Shown here: positions 53,401 to 64,000 of the stretch, in pieces
Layout of the letters: the number at the start of each line of letters is the position of its first letter
Numbering within the stretch: position 1 is the first letter of the stretch
NCBI GenBank assembly: GCA_036245805.1
Contig: BTRK01000001.1
Span: forward strand, 1,860,001 to 1,924,000
Direction of reading: 5' to 3'
Source: Pristionchus mayeri
Taxonomy: Eukaryota > Nematoda > Chromadorea > Rhabditida > Neodiplogasteridae
Length of the DNA stretch: 64,000 bases
Notes under the pieces: model-generated
What the model was told of the DNA's origin: nothing
The model's input: only the letters and a program-made list of their open reading frames with translations
Databases searched by the model: none
Position numbers and translations under genes: made by a program

Positions 53401-54962
53401 TTTAGAATACCAGCTTCCATAAAACATGCCGGTTTTTATACATGAACTAGTGGACACCCTCCCAGATTTTGAAAGTCTGCAGCAATCCCGGTCCATCTAT
53501 GGTGTCTACTCATGATTGCTCATCGCGGACATGGTCACTGCAGAACGCGAAGGTGCTCTCGTGGTGGGACTACGGCTACCATCTGTCGTCGATGGCCAAT
53601 CGCACGGTGTACGTCGATGGAAACACGTGGAACAACACGCACATATCGAGGTGAGCTGACGCGCTTGCTAATTACGCTAATTGAATTACTATAAGGATAG
53701 ACCGACAACTGTCCAAGGAGCTTTCGAAATTCTTGAAAGCTCCAAGCTAGATTATCGCCTGGGAAGCCTGAAAGTGTATCTCATTTTTGCTGAAGAGCCT
53801 CAGGGCAAATAAAATTCAACAACCTTATTTGAACTGATTACTCATAAACATGTTGGAAAAAAATGTTAGGTCTTCTCTTCCACACTTTATCGTAAGAAGG
53901 GAAGAAACACTTGATTTTAAGGTTAAAATACTAAATTTCGTTCAGAGTCGGTCAGATTCTTGCGAGCGACGAGAAGACGTCGTACGAGATGATGCGAGAG
54001 CTGGACGTCAACTACGTGCTCGTCATCTTCGGAGGGAAGGTCGGATATCCCGGAGATGGTGAGTGAATTGTCACTGACTGCCGTCGCGCTCTCGACACTG
54101 CTCGCACTTCTCCCAACACCCGATAAATTATTTGAATTTGCGCGCGTGCCTGATCAAGCTCTCAGTTTTTTGATCAGGCACGAGCGCGAATTCAAATAAT
54201 TTAACGGTTGTTGGGCAACTTTAATTGAATCTATCATTAGAAGTCATTCTCCTGCAGACATCAACAAGTTCATCTGGATGATTCGGATCGCTGGCTCGAC
54301 GCCGACGGGCGCGCACATCAGCCAGAAGCAGTACATGACCAAGTACGGAGAGTACCGCGTCGACTCGAAGGTACGGTATCTACACGCTATTTGGGCTTTG
54401 TGAAGCAGAGATGTATCACACCAACAAAGTGTTGAACTTGCCAATGATACGGAAGAGAAGAATTTAAAATGTCGATAAAATCAGTATGCAGATAAGGAAT
54501 TGATTTGACTCTTTCAGGCGCCCAAGAAGATGCGCAACTCGCTGATGTACAAGCTGTGCTACCACGGATTCGGCGCGCTGATGACTCACCCGGTATGATT
54601 GCTTTCCATTACTCCTTGATGATTAATTATGTTTATAGTTTTGATAAAAATATATATTTTCATTGCAGCGTGCACCTCTCGGCTACGATCTCTCACAGAA
54701 CCAAGAGGTATGGTCCAAATTCTGAAAATATTACTAATCAAATTTGCAGGTGGGCGACAAGCACATCACGTTGGAGCACCTCGAGGAGGCGTACACTACG
54801 GAAAATTGGATTGTGAGTGAAGAATGAGAAGGAGAATGGGGGGGATGGAAAACGAGGGCCAACTTTGATCGAAAATAGTGATCTCGTTTCGGTATCGAAT
54901 TTGTATTTCTTGAGGTTCGTGTCTATCGCGTGAAGCCGCCCGCGAACAAATTCTCTGGATAA
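47421..54962 (+). CDS. Oligosaccharyltransferase catalytic subunit STT3
   Basis: Twenty-three exons sum to exactly 2106 bases (701 residues; human STT3A is 705). The protein transfers the dolichol-linked glycan to Asn in N-X-S/T sites in the ER lumen. Evidence includes the N-terminal TM helix, then [10 protein letters not shown] (residues 43-52, first acidic motif), [19 protein letters not shown], many TM segments (for example [15 protein letters not shown] helices and GLVVVGATL), and ISGALSG-type loop [20 protein letters not shown] with [20 protein letters not shown]. The catalytic-fold signature is [17 protein letters not shown] (WWDYG at 523-527), with [21 protein letters not shown] and [19 protein letters not shown] at the end. 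The tail is short, lacking the long basic tail of STT3B, so it is STT3A-like in form. The introns after exons 6 and 8 are enlarged by foldback elements. Confidence 0.97.
49020..50548. mobile_element. Foldback element, family E (about 1.53 kb), in STT3 intron 6
   Basis: The ends GTATCACGAGTCAGTG and CACTGACTCGTGATAC are perfect inverted copies. The arms run on through TTCAAACCCATTTAAAATCGA / TTTTAAATGGGTTTGAA, ACAAGGTCATTTGTCCCAGA / TCTGGGACAAATGACCTTGT and GATGGCACGGTGCGCAAA / TTTGCGCACCGTGCCATC. A second, inner inverted pair lies at about 49.43-49.61 and 49.77-49.96 kb (GACCTATTTTGGGACCTGAA; GGAGGATGTTATCTAGATGG). The exon resumes at 50578, so the element fills nearly all of the intron. Confidence 0.88.
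50860..51891. mobile_element. Foldback element, family F (about 1.03 kb), in STT3 intron 8
   Basis: TGAGGCCGTCTGCCTAAGAA pairs with TTCTTAGGCAAACGGCCTCA, GTCGATTCTTCGAAACTCTG pairs with CAGAGTTTCGAAGAATCGAC, and GACGTCACGTCGAAAACACA pairs with TGTGTTTTCGACGTGACGTC. The centre is about 51.38 kb. It is not similar to family E two introns upstream. No coding capacity is seen. Confidence 0.85.
54111..54214. repeat. Hairpin in an STT3 intron (about 104 bp)
   Basis: CCCAACACCCGATAAATTAT pairs with ATAATTTAACGGTTGTTGGG (imperfect), and TTTGAATTTGCGCGCGTGCC pairs with GGCACGAGCGCGAATTCAAA. TGATCA is near the turn. The intron is bounded by exons ending 54058 and starting 54258. Confidence 0.75.
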
Positions 54963-57036
54963 TCAATGCTTCTTTCGCAAATTTTGTTGCCATATTAATT
55001 ACCTAATAATGCTGTTTTTTTGTTGATCTTGAGTATTTATCTGATCGGAATCATAATTTGAAACCTGTTCTAGTCAAAGGGTAAGATTATATTTATTTAT
55101 TAGCCGTAGTAAATAGTGCATGAGTCTTCTTGGTACGTCATTAGACATTAATTTACTGTGATGTTGGCTTGTCGTTTGTGATCTACTGTTGTCAAACAAC
55201 TAATTGCTAATTAGTGCCGTGACATGTCAAAATGCCGATTAAAATTGATTGTTGAGATGTATAGTTATAAATATAATAAATCATCTATTCTTCCTTCCAT
55301 GTTTTATAAAATGTATCTAACACTTCGACTCGGCAACTGTTTACCTTTATTGTTATTCATTACAAATATACTGGGGAAATAGTAATCGACATTCAATCGA
55401 ACACGACAGTAAGCTAATCGATAGATAATGTATCCATTGGACACAAGAAGGAAGCATTAAGAGACAAGAGGAAGAGCAAGCAAGAGTACAAGAGATGAGG
55501 AAGATTCTTCACAAGAGGATGAGACAGAGAGGGAGGAGGAGCACATAAACAAAGAAAAGGAAAAATCGAGTCCACGAAGCATAAAAACGAGTCCATGACG
55601 CTCTCACAAGTATCGGGCGAGGGGAATCACTCTCTCGGGGTAATATGAAAGTATGGGAATAGAAAGAGGCGAGAGATTGAGCGGGGCGGGATGTACCATC
55701 GTAACGGAGCGTATGAGAGAAAAACAAGAGGTACAAAAAGAGGTTCACGGGGGTCACAAAGAGATGGAACGAAGAAGATAGAAACGAAGCAAAGGAAGGA
55801 AAATACACTCGTAGATAGTGGCTGCATGTTTTTCGCATGGAAAAATTCGAAAAATAAGAGGTTCGTAATGTACAAAAATCGCCGATCAAAAGTGCGCGCG
55901 TGGGGAGAGGTCGATAGTCTGAGCGTAGATTGCGAAAAGAAATAATTTTGGTAAATAAGGATAATCTATTACAACGGAACAAACCGTGATAGAAAGAGGG
56001 CACTTGGATAAAGGGTGAAATTGGATAAACAAATGAAATGGGAATAACCTGATAGTTACAACAATATTGATAGTAATACGATTTGTGGTGAAAGTTGGTT
56101 AAAACTATCAAGTACGGAGAAGTCGACAAACAACAGCAAAGACGACAAAACTAAATAATTTAAATTACATCTGAAAACGGGGCTGCGGCCGGGGGAGCAG
56201 ATTGCTAAACGCGCGCGGTGCCACTTTGTATAAAAATACAACTACGAAGTGTGAGAAAAAATAATATAAACTCGGGTTATTTGCAATATAGCACTCTCAC
56301 ACAGACTAGACAAGAAAGAGGAAGGGTACTCTCACAGGATATACTTTCGAACTCTTCAAAAGAGGGGACACAAATAGCGGTTGGGGGAGATGAGATACTC
56401 TCACAGGGTATACCGTAATCATAAACATTGTAGTATAAAACATGTAGCGCTCTCACTTGTAGTGTATTTGGTGCATTTTGTGTGAGTCTGTGTATAACAA
56501 CTATCTGTGCGTGTGTTCTAAGCTCTACGAATAACAACGCGATTGAGTGGGTATGCACTCTCTCAAAGGTACAAATAAAGAGAGAGAAAATCGGGCCAAC
56601 AACTCTCACAGTCCAACTAATGAGATACGAGACGAGTCCAACAAATAGAGTTCAAGATTCTGGAGTAATCCAGCAAATAGCAAATGACCTCAAGAAGGAA
56701 AAAGTCCAATACAAGGGGTAGGCCACTGCAGAGAATAAAGGAAGACAAAAGAGAAAAAAAGGAGAAAGCTCAACAAGTGAATGGAGGAAGACAAGTAGGA
56801 CAAACGGATTCTGAAGATGCAAGCATGCAGGAAACAAGTACAGTCGAGAGGAAATATAATCAGGCAAATCCACAATGTCAACGAAAAAGAATTCGTGACA
56901 GAAATTTGAAGAAAGTGGACACGGTGTTCACAATAGAAGGGGGTGGGATAAAAGGAGACTGCTCAGAAGCATCGACGAATCTGATGCTGACTCAGGGGCG
57001 TATTGGAGAGCGTATCCTTGGATAGATGGAATGTTC
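54963..57036. other. Intergenic region between convergent STT3 and importin alpha, purine-rich on the plus strand
   Basis: No gene is supported. From about 55.43 to 57.0 kb the plus strand is strongly purine-rich (for example AAGAGATGAGGAAGATTC, AGGGAGGAGGAGCAC). This leaves long open frames on both strands that look pyrimidine- or purine-biased and not protein-like. A CTCTCAC word recurs at irregular spacing from 56.28 to 56.61 kb. Part may be a long 3' UTR of importin alpha. Confidence 0.5.
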
Positions 57037-60000
57037 TTAGTTGAAGGACCATCCCTCGTCGGGCACGGGAGCGGAGCCAGAGGGGTCGAAGGAGAAGCCA
57101 CCAGGAGGGGGCGCCCCATTGTTGCCTCAAAATACAACTATTTATATTTACATAAAACAAAGAATGAGTGTTCGAAAGAACACAAAATGGTGTAATATTT
57201 TTCTTTGTTGGCATCCACTATCAAGACATTCTCTCACCAGCAGGTCCGGGCGCTGTTCCATCATCGTCGGTCTCATCAGAGAAGTAAGTGTCGATGATCT
57301 CGTACGCAAGTTTGTAGATGTCCTCGTTCTCGTGGTTCTGGAGGTGCTCGATGCGATCGAGGCCTGAACAAACAACCATAATAAATTGTGTAAATAATTC
57401 AAAACTTCGTTCAAACGACTGAATACTTGAGAGGATCGGGCGAAGAGAAATACAATTAAAAATTCACCTCCGCACTCTTCAATCTGCTGGCAAATAACGT
57501 CAGCGGTAGGACCGGCCATCTTGAGGACATTATTGATGCCGTCAAGAACCACCTGAAGCGTCTCATTTTGTGGGCACATATAATTTGATTATTCATAAAA
57601 CAAAAAAAAATAGAAAAAGGAAGTCTGTCTCAAATATCCCCCAACCTGAATGATCTGGGGGTCCTTGATGGAGAGGAGCGCGCAGAACGGCGCGATCACT
57701 CCTGCCTGCACCATCTTGTCCACCTGGTCGGGGCGTCCAGATATAGTCACGTTCGACACGGCCCACGCTGCCTCCTGCAATACAAAATCAATAGCAATTG
57801 CAAATATATTAATTTACTAAAAATCGATGAATAATATTCGGACCTTCTGGGTGTGGAAGTCTCCCTTCTCGAGGAGATGGATGACGAGAGGAAGGAGACC
57901 GGCATCGATGACAGCCTGCACCTGGTTCTGATTGCCAGCAGTGATGTTGGAGAGGAACCAGACTGCCTCCTGTAAAAGAAAAACAATATTGGAATTGAAA
58001 TGAGATGGAAATTGAACAAACAAGAATAAATTTAAGTATGAGAAAATATTGAAGGACGAATCGCTCACCTTGTTGATCTTCTCCTTGTAATGGGAGAGCA
58101 GCTGGGGCATGTACTGCAGCACGCCGCTGTCCAGCACGAGCTGAGTCTGATCATCCGTGCCTGCAAACTCGTATGTTCAAAGAATTACGCTAATGGCGAT
58201 AGTTAATGAAAAACGAATCGCAACTACGAAAGAATCGACGATTTGTTATTACAGCTTATCCATCCATTAATCACACTACCGTTTAGCTTTCGCACCAAGG
58301 TGTTTCGCAAGGACAAACGCAACGATACTTCCCTATCTATCGAAGGGATACCAATGTCACATCTAACGAGTCCCTCGTAATCAAATATCAGGTCTCGAAA
58401 AAATAACATATACATTTACCGCTCCGAAGCTCAACATTGTGAGTGCAAATAAGCAAATTCTAGAAGAGAGAACCTTGGAAGAAAATATCATACCAGTGAC
58501 TATATTTCCAACTGCTCTAAGAGCTGCAGTCTGAACTTTGACGTCGTTGTGCCCGAGCAGCGGAATCAGATTCGGAACAGCCTGCAGAAAAAAATAATAG
58601 AGCCTGTGGGATAAAAAACATCTAAAGGTATATATGAGATAAAAATCGACTTACTCCCGACTCTATGACCATCTGAATTTGCTCGTTGCCTCCATCGGTG
58701 AGATAGGATAGCGCCCACACAGTATCCACAAGGATGTTCGTATCAGTGTGGTGGATGAGGAGAGCAAGAGCGGGAAGGAGCATCCTGCAACAATTTGCAT
58801 TAAATAGGCTTAAAATAAGTGCTTATAATGTTGTTACAGTATTCATCAACAATACATCGTGAGTTTCCCATTTTCAGGGTACTAATACGGAAACAGAAAC
58901 TTGTGTATTACTTTACTAATGCCAAATGATTTTCAGGCGAAAATATATTTGACATTAAGGATCGGAACTCACTTGACAATCTCGGGAGTGGGAGGAGGGT
59001 CCTTGGATCTGCAGAGGTTCACCAGCACCCAAGTGACGTTGCGGAGGAATCCGATAGGAATTTCGGGGTCGATGAACTTGAGGAGAGGACCGATGATTCC
59101 GAGATTAATGCAGTAGTCACGGAAGTGAGGGCCATCACCTAAGATAAAACAAATCCATCCAGTCCAATAAACTGACATACATAAGGACCTACAGTTAAGG
59201 GCAAACACCTCTTACAGGAGAAACGAACCAATGATGTTTCCGAGGGCCCAGACAGCCTGCTCGCAGACGTTCATGTTTCCGCTCTGCAGCAAGTTGAGGA
59301 AAAGAGGCACGGCTCCGGCGCGGACAACAGCCTGTAAATTACAATTACAATAATTAGCACAATTAAGCACAACACTAAATGTAGAAGAATTTTTCTTAGA
59401 AATATATAAACGAACCTGGGTTTGCTCGCTAGTTCCAGAAGCAATGTTCGTGAGCGCCCAAGCAGCCTCGAATTGCAGGTTGACACTAGAAAAATTATTT
59501 TGGCATATAGGAAATATATCAACAAAAAAATAAACAAATAAAGTACATTTAGATCGAAATCGAAAAAAATGGGACAACTAACTTCTCCGAGCTCAGACAG
59601 GTAACTAGAATTGGCAGTATCCCAGAGCCGATCAGATCATCGATGGGCGGGTTGCGGTCAGACGAAAGGAGTTTGCGTGCCTGTAAATATTTAAATTTAA
59701 AAGGTTTAGACTAGATGATGAAAAATAATTGCGTAAAAACCTGTTGGACAGCAGCGAGTTTCTGGTCCACGTCATCGCTTTGTGCCATGGCCACGATATC
59801 CATAAGGACTCCGGTATCGTATCCACCAGCGGGCGGCGGCGAGGCGCACACTTCTTCACTGCTTAACAAAATTAAATTAATATTAACACGAGGGAGTTTC
59901 GAATGATTGATGAAATTCAGCTCACTCGTTTGAGGTGACATTGATATTTCTACGCTTGGAAAGCAGATCGTCGCGTTTGTCCTTGCGAATTGAAACAACC

Positions 60001-60128
60001 TGAAACAATTAAACGATAATACGGGAAAAGGAAAGGCTATGTTTCACCTCATCGATTCTGTTTTTCTTGAGGGCGTCGGCCTCCTTGCCCTTATTTTTGA
60101 ACTGAGTCATACGCGTGGACTCGGCCAT
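57037..60128 (-). CDS. Importin subunit alpha (KPNA3/4-like)
   Basis: Fifteen exons run from [20 protein letters not shown] at 60128 to GWSFN and TAA at 57037. The N-terminal importin-beta-binding segment has [18 protein letters not shown] followed by a basic run and KRRNINVT. Armadillo repeats follow, with the NLS-binding Trp/Asn ladder: [101 protein letters not shown] and [22 protein letters not shown] and the general pattern point to the KPNA3/4 (alpha-3) clade, as for nematode IMA-3. It carries classical NLS cargo into the nucleus with importin beta. The C-terminal tail [13 protein letters not shown] is nematode-specific in look. A TTTTGCAG acceptor lies close to the ATG. It is divergent from CHIP, with 479 bp between starts. 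Confidence 0.96.
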
Positions 60129-60607
60129 GACTGACTGCAAAATGAAATTGTAAGAAAATAACAGTGAATCAATAACAAAAACAATTAGAAAGGTCAAACG
60201 CGCGAAATCGACCGATTCGAGAAAATCGAGCGTGAGATTATGAGGCGCCGGAGTAGCCTGAGCTACTGTATCTTTTTCAAATTTCAGAGTATTGCAAAAC
60301 GGTTTTTTTAAAATTTTCATTATCCAACTGCTTTTCCATAAATGGAAGTTAGCTCCCCTGTTGTGCATTTAGCTCATCGGTTTAAAAAAACAAATATCAA
60401 ATAAATAATTAAATGCAACTCAAAATACAACTCAAAAATTTTAGTCACGCGGCCACATGATGAAAAATACGCGACAGTGCGTTCTCCGCGAGAAGCTCCG
60501 CCCATTTTAGAAAAATCTAGTCTCGGGATGGTTCTCTCGTCTCTTCGATGCGTTTTCTAAAATTTTCTCTTTGATGTTTTTGAGAAGTATTACCATGTGT
60601 TCTTCAG
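60129..60607. promoter_or_regulatory. Shared upstream region of divergent importin alpha and CHIP genes
   Basis: 479 bp lie between the two start codons. CHIP is preceded directly by TTCTTCAG, a trans-splice-type acceptor. No core promoter motif stands out. A TCTAGTCTCGGGATGGTTCT stretch near 60530 is the GC-richest part, next to a TTCTCTTTGATG run. Confidence 0.45.
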
Positions 60608-62636
60608 ATGACTTCATCTCAGTCGGCTGAAGAGCTAAAAAACTTGGGGAACAAGTATTTCCAAAATCAACGATACAACGAGGCTATCGATGCATACTCT
60701 AAGGCAATTGTGAAGAATCCCGACATCGCGACTTACTTCACGAATAGGGCGCTGTGCTATATCTACGTAAGTTATTTCTGTAACTGATTCCACTTCTTTC
60801 TGGAGTTGTCAGAACTGACCTAACTGCTCAATTTGGCGTATTACTGTGTATTAGTAGCAATAGTTTAATATTTTCGCATATAATAAATTTCCTTAAGTTG
60901 AAATTATGGGAAAAGGCCGCTGTCGATTCTCGTAAGGCTGCAGAATTGGACGGAAAGAGTGTCAAGGTGACTTTATTATTTCGAAACAATGATTCGCGTT
61001 TCTTTAAAAAGCTTCTAAATTATCAATTTTATTATTTGAACAATTAGTTATTTTATTTGTTTTTTGATTGTGCTTGCTTAGGCCTACTACTTCTGGGGTC
61101 GCGCCGCGCTGCAACTCGGACAATACGAGGAGTCCATAAAATGCCTCGCGAAGGCAAATGAACTCGCTAAGGGACAGAAGGTGCATTTTTCATTATCGTA
61201 CTTGCAAAGCGAGTAATTCTTTTTTAAGGTGAATTTCGGTGATGAGATCACCTCGCAGCTTCGAACTGCGCGACGAGAGAAATTCAGGCTAGAAGAGGAG
61301 AAGAGAATCGCCCAGGAAATTGAACTTCAGAGTTACCTAAACAGGTGAGGTTAGCACTTGATACTCTGGTATATAAAACCAAATATTTTTGTGCGCTACC
61401 TATAAAATAGGTTATGGTTAATTATGTTCGCATCTATTATAGCCACTCTGGAATAGTTTCACATCAATTGCAGACTGATCGATGAGGATCTGGAGAGGGC
61501 TCGTGCCCGTCTACTCGACGTTAGTGAAGAGGAGGAGGGCAAGATGGATGTAGATGATGGCGACAGGCTGCTCAGGGAAGGAAAGGTCGGATTGTTTAAA
61601 AAAAATTGATTCATGTTTGATATTATGGCGAATAACTGTCAATATTCTAAAACCGACATTTTTCTAGTTTTTGCTCGGATGGCAGTTGCATCTGCAAACA
61701 AATTTGTTTTTTTTCCTGATTAAGTGAACCATTAGAATACAGTCATTTACAGTTGGAGGAGCTCGAAGGCACAGCTCAGGGAGCTAAGGACAAACTGAAT
61801 CATCTCTTTGCCCAGGTAGATGGTTGTTTCAGTATCGTGTCTTAGTGCGAGGTCTCTCTTGCTCGCCTCAAAACTGTCCTTGCTTAAATAGAAGATTACT
61901 TTTACCTTAAAGGTGGACGATCGTCGCAGGAAACGCGAGATTCCTGATTATCTTTGCGGGAAGATATCGTTCGAACTGCTAGAAGACCCCGTCATAACGC
62001 CCTCCGGAATAACGTAAGAGCACTATTCAATCACCAATGCTAGCAACTAGATTTATTTTGGCAAACTATATTTGCAATTATCTAGAGATAGTGACACCTG
62101 CTAGAAAAGATGGTGAGTGCTGGATGCTGATGGTAATAAAATGTATCATTGTGAAGTTGACATATTCAATAGGTTGAATGTTGTTTCAGTTACGATCGAG
62201 CAGACATAAAGGAGCATCTGCAACGAGTGGGTCACTTCGACCCAGTTACGAGAGCTCCCCTCAAGGAGGATCAGGTGGGTGCACTCTATTACTGCACTCA
62301 TGGTTGGTCATCATCCAAGCCAACTTCATCCAAGCCAACTCCCACCGGGTTAGAACTCCGAGACAGCCGGACAATTGTTTGTTTGTTCACCATTTGTTCA
62401 CCACCCCCGTCCCCGGTTTTTTATCCTCGACCCCACCGGTATTCAATGCCAAGCTTCAACCCCTGCCCACCTATGGCTGCACATGCTTCAGTTAAACATC
62501 TACCTACCATCATTCTAATGTAAATTAGTTATATTTTCTTTCTTTCCAGCTGATTCCAAATCTGGCGATGCGAGAGGTCGTCGATAATTTCCTCACCGAG
62601 AATCCATGGGCACTGCACGACTTGGATATTGAGTGA
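60608..62636 (+). CDS. chn-1: CHIP/STUB1 co-chaperone E3 ubiquitin ligase
   Basis: Nine exons (60608-60766, 60898-60966, 61082-61180, 61229-61344, 61474-61585, 61753-61815, 61913-62013, 62190-62274, 62550-62636) total 891 bases (296 residues). Three TPR units come first ([58 protein letters not shown]), which hold the Hsp70/Hsp90 C-terminal EEVD. A charged helical middle follows ([20 protein letters not shown]). The U-box is C-terminal: [46 protein letters not shown] and [15 protein letters not shown], where it recruits the E2. CHIP ubiquitinates chaperone-bound clients. Lengths and order match human STUB1 (303). The first intron-3 acceptor is TTAAG. A broken partial copy lies at 0.2-0.8 kb. 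Confidence 0.97.
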
Positions 62637-64000
62637 TCCCTTCAAGCTTTATACTCATCACCATCTAGTTGTGTTAGTGGCAATTTCTCAGGATGAGGAA
62701 TATGCAATGATTATAGATATCCGCCATACTCTATTGTAGTTTTACTTAATGTAATGACCTCATTTAGTTGTCAGTTAATGCTTTCTTCGCTAGCCTCGCA
62801 TCATTCCATTGTTTCAATAGATGCACTCGATTTCATCCGTATTCCCTTCGAATATGTACTTTTTCACTTTTTAGCACTCTAGTTGTATTGTTTACTGAAA
62901 ATGCGGCAGGCGGGTTACTGTAGTATAACTATCACTTAATCTTACATTGTCACTAGTTTGCTCGGTGGTGGACCATTGACAGAGGGTTCGTATAATTGGC
63001 TTCTGCCCGATGTATGTATTATATATAACTATATATAAAGCACTGTGTGTGTGATGGCGTTTCCTGGTATTGTGAAGTCGGGGTGGCAGTCGGACTACTG
63101 TAAATATATTATGCATACCTTTTGCCTGTGTTTATCTTTTTTCACATGGTTTGTGAACCATATGTTTGTGAATATTACATTTTAGTGTATTGAGCGAAAA
63201 ATTTATTTATACTACAATTTGTTTTATTCCTCATTACAGGATTCATAATCAATGGGGAGGAGATCTGTTATTGATTGATCTAGTTAAAAAAATCCCCATT
63301 GATTATTCAAAAAATCGAATGTTAACGAATAATAAATGCATGTTACAGGAGGGGGGGGGGGCGAATGGTACAGCAAAAAGTCTAATCGAATGGAACAGAA
63401 ATTCTAGCTTGTTGGGGCACTCAATCGATAACTTAAAGGAAAGGGAAGGGTGGGGTGACTAGGAGGGCTATGCTATATTTATTCGCGTTCACATCTGAGC
63501 TCGAAAGAGTGAGAGAAATCGCATAGAAAGTAGATAGTGAATGCAGAAAAGAAACTATTAATGAACTTGATCTTCTAAGTGGAAAACGAGTGCATATGCA
63601 TGCGCATGGAGAGGCTTCTCTATCAGTTGACAATAATACCGAGAACGGAGGGCAAATCGGGGCTACTATTCGAGAGAGAAAGAGAGCAATTGAGGAAACA
63701 CAAAGCGTGCGGGTGATTATATAAGCAGGAGAAAGGGGGCGGGGCGCGCACGAACAGGGAAAATTATCGACTGGAGCCGTGCGTACGTGTGATTATTTCG
63801 TTACAGGTTGATTAATGCACAGGTTACGGTAGTATGTTAATGCACAGGTTACGGTAGTACAAGTTACAGAATTCAGGCTAACGGTGACAGCATACAAGAA
63901 AGTATTTGTACGAGAACGGCGATGCTCAAACAAATACAAGCATCAGGCATAAGGAACAGATTACATCAGTACATAGGCAAATATCAGTGGAAAGAAGGAA
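62637..64000. other. Region downstream of CHIP, no gene recognised
   Basis: The CHIP 3' UTR should occupy the first part. An 11-base G run lies at about 63351-63361. A TTATATAAGCAGG word near 63717 could be a TATA box of a plus-strand gene beyond the window. Two tandem copies of AATGCACAGGTTACGGTAGT lie at about 63815-63860. No coding exon is supported. Confidence 0.5.

Noticed and set aside
55509..56129. A 206-codon minus-strand frame rich in F, S and L
   Set aside because: It falls in the purine/pyrimidine-asymmetric tract. The composition is what a C/T-rich strand gives in any frame. No splice or start context and no family features.
1..64000. CRISPR arrays, prokaryotic operons or integrated viral genes
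   Set aside because: The direct repeats are tandem satellites or transposon-derived hairpins without unique spacers. Genes have spliceosomal introns. No polymerase, capsid or integrase-like frame was seen.

Overview
The window reads as nuclear DNA of a free-living nematode, most likely a rhabditid or diplogastrid (Pristionchus-like). That placement is inference. It rests on compact multi-exon genes with short introns, 3' splice acceptors of the TTTCAG type directly in front of several start codons (the usual sign of spliced-leader trans-splicing), and nematode-like versions of conserved eukaryotic proteins. Introns and intergenic DNA are packed with hairpin elements, tandem repeats, G/C homopolymers and a dispersed TACCGTA/TACGGTA motif.

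Layout. 1-7 kb: a broken partial copy of the CHIP (chn-1/STUB1) gene, two orphan coiled-coil exons, and repeats. 7.1-18.7 kb (minus): one large gene of about 28 small exons encoding a charged, Q/A/E/K-rich protein I do not recognise. An unrelated SPOUT methyltransferase exon lies on the plus strand inside one of its introns. 19-26.7 kb: repeat-rich DNA with a 486-bp tandem repeat, an array of five hairpins, a foldback carrying two tRNA-like sequences, and isolated exon-like fragments. 26.7-27.5 kb (minus): a PLAT-domain gene.

28-63 kb is a dense block of housekeeping genes: U5 snRNP protein Dim1/TXNL4A (+), Mediator subunit MED21 (+), a Skp1-related protein (-), an arylacetamide deacetylase-like serine hydrolase (-), a TM9SF1-type nonaspanin (-), a cap-binding eIF4E2/4EHP protein (-), oligosaccharyltransferase catalytic subunit STT3 (+), importin alpha of the KPNA3/4 type (-) and the intact CHIP U-box ligase (+).

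The genes do not form a pathway. They serve splicing, transcription, ubiquitination, secretion and N-glycosylation, translation control and nuclear import. Two pairs are divergent with short shared upstream regions: eIF4E2/STT3 (about 370 bp) and importin alpha/CHIP (about 480 bp). Dim1 and MED21 are tandem with only about 240 bp between stop and start, compatible with a small operon. Skp1-like and MED21 converge with about 150 bp between stops.

The most unusual content is the repeats: several unrelated foldback families of 0.5-1.5 kb that fill introns of essential genes, a short palindromic MITE whose arms carry TGACGTCA (a CRE-type site), and a 50-bp interspersed repeat clustered in and around the large unknown gene. 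I found no prokaryotic, CRISPR or viral system.
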